A DNA stretch of 64,000 nt, from positions 3,162,001 to 3,226,000 of the forward strand of contig NC_085890.1 in assembly GCF_035222375.1 (NCBI RefSeq), read 5' to 3'. Of the stretch, positions 10,971 through 21,562 are shown piece after piece. How positions within the stretch are numbered: the stretch's first letter is position 1; each line of letters opens with the position of its first letter. This DNA is from Podospora pseudocomata. Taxonomy: Eukaryota > Ascomycota > Sordariomycetes > Sordariales > Podosporaceae. Position numbers and translations under genes: made by a program. Below the pieces are notes generated by a model that saw only the letters and a program-made list of their open reading frames with translations, had not been told where the DNA came from and made no database searches.

Positions 10971-12298
10971 GGTGAATAACGTGATCAGAGAGACCAAATG
11001 GAGGTGGAATATAGAGAGATTGAAGCAACATGCAACGATAGGTTTCCTGTCGCACGGAGGATCGGAATGCTACTTGTGTATGTAGGTAGATAGGTACATG
11101 CGAGTGCGCAAATCTCGAGATATATAGCTATGCATCACCCCCGCATTCCTTTCAGTATGTGTGTGCCGTGGTGAGGCAAATTGACAGAGCCTATCATTCA
11201 GCCCGTGTTTGAGCATGGAAAGTCGCGGCTTACAGACTCGGTGACAGATCGGGCAGCTGGTGAAGACTTCGGGGGTTGAAACGCTAAAAGGTCAGGGAAA
11301 TGGCGATTGTCTTGGGGGCCGAGCGCTTTTCGAGCTCTTGCTGCTCTTCCTGTTAAGATCTGGGATTAGCAGCTCAAAAGTGCAAAAATACCGAAAAACC
11401 TGGGCTGCTAGGCATACCTTGGTAATTTCCCTTGGTGCAGTGACCACCCAGAAACTGCTGCCGCCTTGCACATCGGGCTGTTTCGCGAGAAGGCAAGGTC
11501 TGTCAGAACAAAGCCATGGGCGGTTCAGCACTGGCGAGGCGTACCTTGTATGACCACGTGGTTCTTTCACCAACTGTTTTTGCCCCAAAGGTTTGGCTTA
11601 GCCACTTCTCAAGTACCCAAAGGCTTACTGCGTATGTGAGCGGCGTCTGAACTGACATGGTGAGTAGGTCCCAGCTAGTTCACCAAACGTTACAGAGACA
11701 AGTCAAGGAGCGTTTTTGTCCATCTGTTGAAGCATGAAGCATGGATCAATCATTGTCAAAGATTAAGTACACTGGCCATCTTGGGAGGGGTGTGTCATAT
11801 CGCCCGCTTCGATTGCCAGCTGAACAGTGGTGACACACTGGATGCATTGCCAATAATCACGCCCAGCTTCACCAGTGGACGCCAAATCAGCAGGCAATTG
11901 ATAATTCGCCTGATTTTCCACCCGACAGCTGCAGGTGTGCGGCGGTATATGGCCTAACATGGCTTAGTCCTGCTCCCAAGACGACAACACGGCCAGAATT
12001 CTGCAGGTTTCCACACAGACTGGGCGCCGAAGCCCACCATCCCCTGATAAGCACTTGTGATGGCTTCCAGGCTGTGCATAATTCCCACGCGAAGCCAAAT
12101 ATCAATTCCAGAAGGGGGAGAAAACCATCAAGGCTGGACTCTGCGGCTTCTCACTGGCTGACGGCTGCTGCCCCTATAACTTGGAGGATAACAAGACGTT
12201 GATGCTTGTCAGTCGCCAGGCTCAAAAATGTATAAGCCGATCCTCTTCTTCCCCCTGCATAATATGCGACCTGCAAGATCGGCTATACCAATGTCAAT
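10971..12298. other. gene-free stretch, 1.3 kb, divergent promoters
   Basis: It lies between the starts of the CorA-like gene (leftward) and the permease gene (rightward). It contains no frame with family resemblance. The last 60 bases before the permease ATG form a CT-rich leader. No repeat or RNA gene is seen. Confidence 0.4.
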
Positions 12299-15097
12299 AT
12301 GTCTAACAGCATTGCAATGCGGGACATGGGCCCTATGCGTCCACTCGCGGAGGACGTTAACCCACTAGAAGCCCAAGCCTCGTTTCCAGGTGCATCAACA
12401 CAGGCTCGAAATCATATGGATAACGACTCAAATCGACCCTCGGCTACAGAACTCGGAGAGTCACAATCAGAGCCTCCGGGAGATACACGGCACAACAGTC
12501 ATCACGAAATCCATGGCGACCATGACGATGATAACGATCATGAGGACCGCGAGAGGAGACGGCGGGCAGCGGGACCGTTCAAGAATCCCCGCGTCAACAC
12601 CGAGACAAGCATTTCGGAAGAAAGGGGGACCGGGCCACTGGGCGTGTTCGACATATTCGCATTCATTGCCAACAAGATGATTGGAACGGGGATTTACACG
12701 GCTCCTGCATCTGCTTTCTTGCTTACGGGGAGGAAGAACATAACACTGGGTCTCTTTGGAGTTGGGTTCTTTTACTCACTGATCAGGTTTGTACAACCAT
12801 TCTTGCCTGTGATGGAGGTAGCTAACGGAAAATCTAGCACATTCCTCTACCTTGATTTTGCTGCCGCGTTTCCATACACTGGGGGTGAATTGGTTTATGT
12901 GAGACTCGCTTCTCGATGATTTTGATAGCTGATCTATCTTTTCTCATGCTTACACTTTCCTTCAGATCAGTGAGATGACGGCCTATTCCGGAATACGAGA
13001 ATCATCACCGACACAAGGGCAAGTTGACATGACCCCGAGCCCTCCCCGATGGCGCAAGACGAAAAGGATATTTGGAGATGGACTCCTGGCCTATGTCGCC
13101 TACTCCATCTTATTTGTCGCATTCTTCAACTCCGGAACCAACAGTATGCAAACTGGACGTCTGGTCCTACTTTGCGTCAATGCCGGAGATGTTGACGAGA
13201 ATGGCATGACGCCCGATGTCAACCGAGATCTTGTCCGCTTCCTTGGGATCGTGGTACTATCGGTGATATGTCTACTACAGTACTTCTCTCCCTCTGCAGG
13301 CAGAAGGCTGAACCGAGGTTTTGCTGCGATCAAAATACTCACGCTTATTGCCCTCATCGGTGTCGCTGGCAACACGGCCCGAGTGAGACGTCAAAACAAC
13401 GAGGGACATGCAGCCGAGTGGCAAGAGGAAAACCCAGTAACAAGCCCTTTGAGTTTCGCAAAGGCCATTCTCGCGGTCCTGTTCAGCTTTGAAGGTTGGG
13501 AAAACGCTACATTTGTGAGCCCCGTCCAAATGAGATCACTGCCAAAAAGACAGAAGCTAACAGATCACTGAAGGTTGCCGGCGAGATACCCCGACATCAG
13601 CACAAGATCCTGCAAAAAGGCTTCATCATCGCCGTAGCGGTGGTCGGTGTCTTGTATCTGGCTGTTGTTTCCGCAGTGGTAAGTCATGGCATAGCTCATC
13701 CTCTGCTAAAGGCGATGACTAATAAAGCCTCGGCCAGCTTGATGCTCTGAGTTGGGCTCAACTGAATGAACAACGGACTAACGTAAATTACGCGCCTTTG
13801 GTATGTCACCAAGTTCTTCCAACGTCCATCGCTACAGAACTAATGACTAACCCTTCCAAGCTGACGGGTAATGGCACGGCTGCGCGACGTGGCTGGGCCA
13901 TAATGGCGGCTATTTCTTCTCTTGGCAGCCTAAACTCCATCATATACACATTTAGCAGGGGTATGTCGCCTTCACCACAATCAATATCCCCTCACCATTG
14001 TCATCCAGATGGCCTTTTCGGTCAGACTAACAGGATTGCGAATAGTCAAGCAAGCCATTGGTCAAGCCGATATCCTACCCTGGTCCAAAGTCTGGAAAAA
14101 GGACGACAACATGGACAGGGCCCGCGATGTGAGCGTACAGGAGACACGAAACCCTACCAATCCACAGCACTACATTCACAAATCGCCCCAGGGAGGGCTA
14201 CTGATCCACTGGACTATGTCGGTAGTTGTGATTGCTGGAAGCTCGGCCACAGCAAACACCATTGAGTCGCTTGGCATCCCAGGATACATACAAACCTACG
14301 TTCACGTCTTCGTTCTCTGTAAGTGAAGCCTAATGCATTTTCGAACTGCGACAAACTACCTTGTGATACCGATCGGGTATCTTGATATACACCCATATTC
14401 TACATTGTCTCCAGAAAAGAGAACGAAGAAACAGCTGACAACGCCATTCCCCACCTCAGTCACCCTAGCTCTCGTCTCCTTCCGCCTCCCCGGCCGCGAA
14501 AGAGCCCTAGCAACCCTCACGCAACAACCAATAAAAAGCATACTCCGTCCCTCCGAGCTCACAAACCCCTTCGCCAAATCCATCTGGTACCTCTTATGGC
14601 TCCTTTACATATTAATGAACCTCACCATCATCGTCGTGAACCCAGTCCCGCCTTACTCCGGCTCCGACGGCAGCAACGTCTCGTTTCCCGGCTGGGGCTT
14701 CCCCGCCATCCTCTTCAGCGTCCTCGCCTTTGCAATCTCGTACTACCTCGTCATCTTCTGTCCCCTGCCGCGGGAATATCCCCCAAATCAACCCCTCGAT
14801 GCCCCCACTCCGGATGATCAGATTCCCACACGGTGGACACGAAACCCCTTGCACGCCGCTGGCATCAGGGCCAAGATCGAGTTTGACAAGGACTACAACG
14901 AGGCTCTGCCGCGGGTGTTTCGGTTTGGTCGTCGGTGGCGGGTGGTTTACTCGATTGAGGGCGATCGCGACGGGGAGGAATATGATTCCTCTACGACCAA
15001 GTTGTTTCTGTACTGGCTTTTTGGGGGTGATCGTCTGAAGGAGTCTCCCCCGCGAAGATTCTGGGAGTGGTTGAGGGAACGGGCGCATTTTCGGTGA
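12299..15097 (+). CDS. APC-superfamily amino-acid permease, MUP1 (methionine permease)-like
   Basis: Eight exons: 12299-12786, 12838-12898, 12966-13514, 13574-13678, 13738-13800, 13861-13960, 14046-14318 and 14460-15097. The protein begins with about 115 hydrophilic residues, including a His/Asp-rich run, facing the cytosol. The first membrane span carries the typical APC signature, DIFAFIANKMIGTGIYTAPA. Later marks are YLDFAAAFPYTGGELVYISE, FSFEGWENATFVAGEIP and SLGSLNSIIYTFSR. About 12 spans are expected, and the last spans sit in the long final exon. It should import methionine or related amino acids across the plasma membrane. The intron before the last exon is long (141 bases) and its 3' site at 14459 is chosen by branch site and phase. 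Codon ending flips from C/A to G/T near 14830. Confidence 0.85.
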
Positions 15098-15328
15098 TAA
15101 AGGGAAGGGTTGGCATGGCAACGGCTTAGGACCCACTTACCCCTGAATCTTCCCCCTGCGATTATTCACAATACGCAACACCTTAATGTAGGATTTAATA
15201 AATCAAAACGCGTGGGACTACGTGCGTTGTTAAAAACGTTTTTTTTGGGGGGGGGGAGGCTGGATATCCGTATCTAGCTTTTGAGCTGTATTAATAAATC
15301 AACGCTTAATATGAAAAAGGAAGGTAAA
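15098..15328. other. intergenic stretch with a T/G homopolymer
   Basis: It contains a run of T followed by about ten G near 15240-15257 and ends with the GTAAA copy that flanks the solo LTR. No gene is seen. Confidence 0.5.
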
Positions 15329-15793
15329 TGTTACGTCCCAAACGTAATACCCCTATACAGGAACCACTGGGTGGTACCCGAGGTGCTGGGCACCTCAGCC
15401 AATCATTGGGCCAGGGATGGAAAGACCCACAAGCCCCCGTGCAACCAATCAGGAGTTGCTCAGTCTGCTCAGTCTGCTCAGTGCGCCAAGACCACTGAGC
15501 ACACTGAGCACACTGAGCAAGGTACAAAGATACTTCAGAAATATATGTAGATAGCTTGACATAAATAGGGGTGAGCGCCGGGCGCTCCCCGTGTCGAGGA
15601 ATCTGATTCCTCATGCAAGCAATTCAAGTTCATTTGTCTACAATCTACTTTCAGTAGCTCTTTGTTAGAACAACCTGTTGTTGACAGTGAACCCGTGTCT
15701 GAGACGCTTGTCACAACCTTCGATCATCCTGTCATATTCACCTTCGGCGTACTGCCTTGCAGTCTGTATCCATTTCTGGTGCAGGTTGTAACA
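15329..15793. mobile_element. solo LTR of a retrotransposon, 465 bp, with 5-bp target-site duplication
   Basis: The element starts TGTTAC and ends GTAACA, a perfect 6-base terminal inverted repeat of the TG...CA type. It is flanked on both sides by the direct repeat GTAAA (15324-15328 and 15794-15798), the 5-base target duplication expected of LTR elements. Inside are an imperfect 27-base hairpin (15456-15520) and a TATA-like CATAAATA near 15558. No internal coding region follows, so it is a solo LTR left by recombination. Ty3/gypsy or Ty1/copia cannot be told apart from the LTR alone. Intact ends and duplication suggest a fairly young insertion. Confidence 0.85.
15456..15520. repeat. 27-bp imperfect inverted repeat inside the LTR
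   Basis: The arms 15456-15482 and 15494-15520 pair at 25 of 27 positions around an 11-base loop. Each arm is itself three copies of a 9-base CTCAGT-type unit, so this is both a tandem and an inverted repeat. Confidence 0.85.
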
Positions 15794-16088
15794 GTAAAAT
15801 ATGGAGTTCAACTCGAACATATACACCTCCTCCTAAATCCAAAAGAAATCAGCAACATACTTCCCTCGAGCTTACATAACATCCTTGCAATTAGGCTGTC
15901 GATAAAAAATTGCAAAAGATGAACACGGTTTGAAACCTAGCTTAGGATAGTCGATGACCCTATTTCGAAGCTGCAGAGTTCCAAACCGGCGGTCAGGTTC
16001 GCATTACGAGAGAATAAATGGTTGTGTAACTAGATTCAAGCTTGTTCAATACACAGCAGAGCAAGCAAGAGGAACAAATATACAAAGT

Positions 16089-16951
16089 CTACCCCCTTCG
16101 GCCAAATGTAGCAGTGATAGTACCGCTGTTGACTCCCACTTGCTGGCCACTATTATTGTTTCCAAAGGTGATTGTGGTTCCCTGGTCTGCTCGGGCATTT
16201 GCGGCTGCTGTCTGGATCACGGAGAGCAGTTCCTCAAACAGCATGCGCGATTCATGCAGTGCTTTCTTTTCCATCGCAACCTGCTTCGTCGCGCTCGCCT
16301 GATCGGCGTCCGTTTCACCCTCGCCCGGCTCTGCTAGGGTAAGCGCTACCAGCTGAGCACTAACTTCGGCCGACTGATCGTTTGTCGCTGTGATTGCATT
16401 GTTAACCGCCGTCTCCTTCGTCGATATTATCGTCTTGATCTCTTCGGCCGCTTGAGCCTGCTGCGGGGAGCTGTGTCTAGGACTCATTAGTGCCTATCCG
16501 TCTGGGCCTGAACTTTCACCTACAAGGTTGCAATGCTCGTTACAGAGGTCAGCGTGATGTTGCATTGCTGAAGCTGCTTCGATATGGATTTGATGTGGTC
16601 CTGTCTGAAGATGCCCAGAGTTGCGCGGTCTCGCCAGGAGAGCGTTCCATCTGTGCTGTGCCGGGTCCAGCGATCGAGAGAGGTCTTGAACCTTTCGCAG
16701 GAAGTTTTGCAGGAAGTTATCGTAGCTTTCGACTGGGTAGTAATAGCATCGCCCAGGGATTCCCACTGCGAGTCCGTCACAGCCCCCAACGAGTCAAGAG
16801 CAAGTTCCACTGATTGGAGATTGTTGGTGAGCGCCTTCACGGTATTAGGTGCGTCGGCAATGTTCTGCAAGTCCTCTACCAAGAGTCGCACGCAGTGCAG
16901 CGTTGGTGCGACAATACCCACGACGCCGGCTGTGATACTGAGAGGATCCAT
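16089..16951 (-). CDS. HeLo-like cell-death effector with C-terminal amyloid-type motif, 271 aa
   Basis: Two exons: 16524-16951 and 16089-16476. The 47-base intron begins GTAGGT and has an ACTAAT branch. The N-terminus, MDPLSITAGVVGIVAPTLHCV, and the following amphipathic helices match the fungal N-terminal domain family found on STAND proteins and on SesA/HET-S-like (HeLo-like) effectors. The C-terminal 25 residues are a Gly/Asn motif, FGNNNSGQQVGVNSGTI, followed by TATFGRRG, at 16092-16166. The same pattern opens the divergent receptor gene at 17581. In known fungal pairs the receptor motif folds into amyloid and templates the effector motif, which frees a membrane-targeting helical domain and kills the cell. 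That mechanism is inference here; the domain order and the motif match are seen. The gene looks whole. Confidence 0.75.
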
Positions 16952-17562
16952 ATTGGAGTTCTGAGGATTAACATGTCAACCAAGCTGCCTCGTTGATGCT
17001 TACAGAGTGGAAGAAAGCTGGAACCACTGAAGATTAGGCTTGAGTCGCTTAATATATAGTAAGTAAAAAAGTGAAAGACTGGGAAAAATTGGGCGCGTTG
17101 GGCATCACGAGCTGGGCTGAGCAGCTTTAGACTTGCATGAAGGCGGTCGAGATGCAGCTTCTGGCTTGACTCTGATTTGCGGAACGGTTTTTGTGGAGGC
17201 AGTGCAGTGTTAAGTTTTGTCTGGACTTGCAACCGGCAGGGGGATCAATCTCTGCAGAGAGCAGGTCGGACTAACCAAAACGACTGCAGAGATGTCTGCC
17301 TCTTTTCTTCAGACGGATTCCCTTTTACAGTTGAGGCTGAGTAATGTGGCGATACGCCCGCCAATGACCGGCATCGAATGCCATGAGAAGAAGAATTGCC
17401 AGGCAACTCTGCAATATAAAAAATGCCCACTTCCGATCTTCGCCTCCATCCACGAGGTTACAAAACACACAAATGGTTCGATCTTGACGCTACTTACCTC
17501 ATCGTAAAACCCAATTTTCTCTACGCTTCCGCCACGCTGACGAGCTCAGGATAGAAAGTGCA
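16952..17562. promoter_or_regulatory. divergent promoter between effector and receptor genes
   Basis: A 611-base gap between the ATG of the leftward effector and the ATG of the rightward receptor. No convincing frame lies in it. The divergent layout would allow joint expression of the two partners. Specific sites are not recognised. Confidence 0.5.
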
Positions 17563-20406
17563 ATGTCAGACAGTTATCGTTTCGGTGACTATAACAATGG
17601 TTTCCAGGTGGGGACTAACAGGGGGACGATCTACAATACTTTCCCGTAGGCGCCAGGTAAGATTACCAGAGCGCTGTGAGAGTCGAGGGGTGCACCGCTA
17701 ACTTCCCCAGAACGATCAGAAACCCCGCCGCGGCCATTCGCGACCATCCCCTTCTCCCGCGATCCCGATTTTGTCAACCGCGGAGACATTCTCGAGCAAA
17801 TCGACCGGCGATGTTCCGAGCCCGCCGCTCGTGTGGCCCTCGTAGGCTTGGGCGGTATCGGCAAGTCGCAGCTGGCCATCGAGTTCGCTCACCGGATCAC
17901 TGAAAAGCAGCCGGACATATGGGTATTCTGGGTCCACGCTGGAATATATGAGCGCGTCGAGGATGGCTTCAGGACGATTGCCAACACCGTCAAGCTGGCC
18001 GGCCGGAACGAGCCCAAGGCCAACATCCCACAGCTTTGTGTACAGCTGGCTGTCCAACGAACGGAACGGCAGATGGATCATGATCCTGACAGCGCTGACG
18101 ACCGCGATGTGTTCGACAACGCGAATTTTGCCCACGGCACGACCAGCGGCAATGAGCGCGAGAGGCGGCCGTTTGCGACATACCTACCGCAGAGCCAAAA
18201 TGGATCGATTATTGTCACAACACGTAACAGGGAGTTAGCATTCAGACTGACCGGGCGCCGTCAAAACATGATCGAAGTCGGACCGATGGCGCAGACAGAT
18301 GCCCTCGCACTCCTGGAGAAGAAGCTAGGATCGCCCGTGGATCTAGATGTGGCGGCCGATCTCGTACAGGCGCTCGACCTCGTTCCGTTGGCCATTAGCC
18401 AGGCTGCCGCCTACATACAGGCAAGGGCGCCGCGGAGCTCGCCCGAGAAGTACCTAGCTGAGTTCCGGAAGAGTGAGCATAGAAAGAGTAGTCTTTTACA
18501 GTACGATGCTGGGGACCTACGACGGGATGGAGGCGCATCGAACGCGGTTCTTACCACATGGCAAATATCTTTTGACTACATCCGGTCTAAGCGGCCGTCT
18601 GCGGCGGATCTCTTGTCACTCATGAGCTTTTTCGACCGGCAAGGTATCCCTGGTTGGGTTTTAAAACCTCCTAGAGTTACTAAGGAGGATATTCCAGGAC
18701 GGCGTATAGACGAGGACGGAGATACAGACTTTGATAACGGCAGAAGTGCTACAGATGGTGCCGTAGATGATGACATGGATAGTGACACAGATAGTGACCT
18801 CACGGATGATAGTGCAGATACCACTGATGATGGATTCGAAGATGATGTGGCGATACTGAGAGACTACTGCCTTATAGCGACGACTGAGATGGACGAGTTT
18901 GAGATGCACGGGCTTGTGCAGTTCTCAACAAGGAAGTCGCTGGAACAATGGGGGCAGCAGGAGACGTTCAAACAGAAGTTTATTGAGCGAATGGCAGCGT
19001 CATTCCCAACTGGAAACTACAAGAACTGGGCGACTTGTCGAAATCTCTTCGCACACGTTCAAGTGGCCGTCGCTTACCAACCCAGCGACGATAGGAACGA
19101 CATATGGGCGACACTTTTGTATAATGGGGGTTGGTTTGCATGGTCGCAAGGGAGATACGAGGTGGCACAGCGGATAGTAGGCAAAGCGAGACGAGCCCGC
19201 GAGAATAGACTGGGAAAAGAGGATACGGCGAGTCTAGATAGTATGTCACTATTTGCTCTGATCCTTTTGGACCGAGGCCAGTGGGAGGAGGCCGAGAAGC
19301 TGTTTGTGCAGGTGATGGAGACTCGCAAGACCAAGCTTGGGGCCGATCACCCAGATACGCTATCGAGCATGGCCAACCTAGCGTCGACATTTTGGAACCA
19401 AGGCCGGTGGGAGGAGGCCGAGAGGCTGGAGGTGCAGGTGATGGAGACTCGCAAGACCAAGCTTGGGACCGATCACCCTTCTACGCTATCGAGCATGGCC
19501 AACCTAGCGTCGACATACAGGAACCAGGGCCGGTGGGAGGAGGCCGAGAAGCTGGGGGTGCAGGTGATGGAGACGAGCAAGACCAAGCTTGGGGCCGATC
19601 ACCCAGATACGCTGACGAGCATGGCCAACCTAGCGTCGACATTTTGGAACCAGGGCCGGTGGGAGGAGGCCGAGAAGCTGGAGGTGCAGGTGATGGAGAC
19701 GAGCAAGACCAAGCTTGGGGCCGATCACCCAGATACGCTGTCGAGCATGGCCAACCTAGCGTCGACATACAGGAACCAGGGCCGGTGGGAGGAGGCCGAG
19801 AAGCTGTTTGTGCAGGTGATGGAGACGAGCAAGACCAAGCTTGGGGCCGATCACCCAGATACGCTGACGAGCATGGCCAACCTAGCGTCGACATTTTGGA
19901 ACCAGGGCCGGTGGGAGGAGGCCGAGAAGCTGTTTGTGCAGGTGATGGAGACTCGCAAGACCAAGCTTGGGGCCGATCACCCTTCTACGCTAACGAGCAT
20001 GGCCAACCTAGCGTCGACATACAGGAACCAGGGCCGGTGGGAGGAGGCCGAGAAGCTGTTTGTGCAGGTGATGGAGACGAGCAAGACCAAGCTTGGGGCC
20101 GATCACCCAGATACGCTGTCGAGCATGGCCAACCTAGCGTCGACATTTTGGAACCAGGGCCGGTGGGAGGAGGCCGAGAAGCTGTTTGTGCAGGTGATGG
20201 AGACGAGCAAGACCAAGCTTGGGGCCGATCACCCAGATACGCTGTCGAGCATGGCCAACCTCGCTTTTACTTGGAAAAGCCAAGGTCGACACTCGACCGC
20301 CTTAGCACTAATGAAGGACTGTGCCCAGGCTCGGCAGCGACGACTTGGTGCAGAGCATCCAGACACCCTGTCGTCTTTGGCCACCGTCACCAAGTGGGGT
20401 AGCTAG
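17563..20406 (+). pseudogene. NLR-type STAND receptor: amyloid motif, NB-ARC, TPR array (possibly disabled)
   Basis: Exon 1 (17563-17656) starts MSDSYR, then FGDYNNGFQVGTNRGTI, the twin of the effector motif. A textbook intron (17657-17710, GTAAGA...CTAACTTCCCCAG) leads in phase to exon 2 (17711-20406): SETPPRPF, IPFSRDPDFVNRGD, the P-loop GLGGIGKSQLA at 17851, an Asp-rich insert near 18700-18845, then nine 42-residue TPRs. Two oddities are seen. A TAG at 17647-17649 lies in frame in exon 1, between motif and NB-ARC. Between about 18032 and 18086 the family-like Walker B text (YSWLSNERNGRWIMIL) lies in the neighbouring frame, with frame 1 family-like on both sides. It may be a pseudogene, an allele or a sequence error. 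The downstream frame is open to the end. Confidence 0.75.
19249..20382 (+). repeat. nine tandem 126-bp TPR-coding repeats, eight nearly identical
   Basis: Units start at 19249, 19375, 19501, 19627, 19753, 19879, 20005, 20131 and 20257. Each encodes a 42-residue kinesin-light-chain-type TPR (NQGRWEEAEKLFVQVMET...). Units 1-8 differ at only a handful of codons; unit 9 is diverged. Units 2 to 8 alternate strictly between FWNQG and YRNQG. This implies expansion by a 252-base two-repeat block. Confidence 0.9.
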
Positions 20407-20525
20407 AACATGTTTCTTAGTTTCGTTTTTATGGTCTACTGTATCTGGATAATGTACTTTGACTTTTGCTTTTGTGATACGAGTGTACAATTATGCAGCT
20501 ATCGAGTCGTTATTATATGCACATT
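20407..20525. other. AT-rich spacer after the receptor gene
   Basis: T-rich sequence likely to include the 3' untranslated region of the receptor gene. No gene is seen. Confidence 0.4.
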
Positions 20526-20880
20526 TCAATGGCTACATTCTTTGTCATTTACGCAACTGGGGCACGTCAGGCAATTGGAGACATATTTGTCAGAATCTAT
20601 GGATATACCTGGCCACCAGTAATGAGTTTTAATCAAAGACCTTGTCTTATTTCTCCCTGGATGGGCAGTCGTCTTTCTGGCGTGCACTTCGTCGAGCACT
20701 CTGGCGCGCATGCCGTCCTCCTCGGGGACCACCAGACCTCCCTGGTACAACAATATCGAATTATTCGACAGGAAAAACGGTCCCTCATTCTTCCTGGCTC
20801 TTTCTCTATAAGACTCCAGCGAGGTTGTGGACTTGTTCGCATGAAGATCGCATCAATGAGGTCGTGGCCGGTCAATCTTC
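20526..20880 (-). mobile_element. fossil of a Ty3/gypsy retrotransposon integrase
   Basis: The minus strand encodes the zinc-binding region that opens gypsy integrases, recognisable by VPEEDGMRARVLDEVH, then AHPGRNKT, then HYWWPG and C-L-T-C. Only this small part of the pol gene is left. No reverse transcriptase, RNase H or LTR belonging to it is seen nearby, and the solo LTR at 15.3 kb cannot be tied to it. The piece is broken and old. Confidence 0.7.
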
Positions 20881-21024
20881 GCAACCACTGTGCGGGCGTT
20901 TCGGCACACTGTATCCCTCCACATTAGCTCTCGGCTCGAACAGCGGCTTGATACGTCTGTTTGTGATGGCAGAGTCGATGCCGCAATACCACCCCTTAGC
21001 AGGACCGGTGTCACCGATGACAAC

Positions 21025-21273
21025 ATGAGCGAAACCCAGACGCCGTCACTGGAGCTCAAGCTGGAGGATCAGGAGTCCGCAGATGCAGGTACGCTGGTAT
21101 CCAAATATGATGCCTGGGAATTCATTTCCAACAACGCCACGGACAACCATCAAGTCACGATTACCCCCACTCGAAAAGAGTTGAAAAGGAGGAAGGCCAG
21201 TCTCGACCCCGACGGCAGCGTTTACGCAGGAAGAACGGAAGTGGATTACTTCGGGGCCAATTGTAGAGGATAA
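21025..21273 (+). CDS. small hypothetical frame, 82 aa
   Basis: An ATG-started frame rich in charged residues (MSETQTPSLELKLEDQESAD...) lies just upstream of, and out of frame with, the WD40 tail at 21263. It could be a surviving part of the same former receptor gene or a chance frame. No family is recognised. Confidence 0.25.
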   Translation: MSETQTPSLELKLEDQESADAGTLVSKYDAWEFISNNATDNHQVTITPTRKELKRRKASLDPDGSVYAGRTEVDYFGANCRG

Positions 21274-21562
21274 TTGGAATGCATGCCGGCAGACGCTCGA
21301 GGGACATGGCTCTTCAGTCTGGTCGGTAGCGTTCTCGCCCGATTTGAAGTGGGTTGCGTCAGGATCAGACGATGCCAATCCCCCACATTACCAAGGCTAT
21401 AGCATTGGCTTGGGCAACAGATGGATTACGAAGGACTCAGAAAACCGGCTATGGCTGCCTCTGGAATATCAGCCAAGCTGTTCAGCTGTAGCGGCATCAA
21501 CAGTTGCTATTGGCTGTTCTTCGGGACGCGTCCTAACTATCACGTTCACGACAGACACCTAA
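21263..21562 (+). pseudogene. WD40 tail of a STAND (NWD/HET-E-like) receptor
   Basis: The frame reads VEDNWNACRQTLEGH, SVWSVAFSPD, KWVASGSDD, then RWITKDSENRLWLPLEYQPS and AIGCSSGRVLTITF before a stop. This is the usual end of fungal HET-E/HET-D/NWD proteins: the linker into the propeller, one WD repeat and the terminal strand. The N-terminal domain, NACHT and the other WD repeats are missing, so the propeller has collapsed from several blades to about one. It is a relic of a third NLR in this island, next to a transposon fossil. Confidence 0.75.

Noticed and set aside
11260-11588. Overlapping 97- and 98-residue frames between the CorA-like and permease genes
   Set aside because: Both strands are open by chance and neither resembles a protein family.
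15240-15260. T run followed by a G run as a possible retroelement polypurine tract
   Set aside because: It lies outside the LTR and its target duplication, and no internal element region is present.
17217-17507. A 96-residue frame in the effector/receptor promoter
   Set aside because: It has no domain, lies between two starts, and is not in phase with the receptor's first exon.
19281-20402. A 373-residue open frame in another phase across the TPR array, and a matching long antisense frame
   Set aside because: It is open only because the same 126-base unit repeats and lacks stops in that phase. The reading frame with real TPR residues overlaps it fully.
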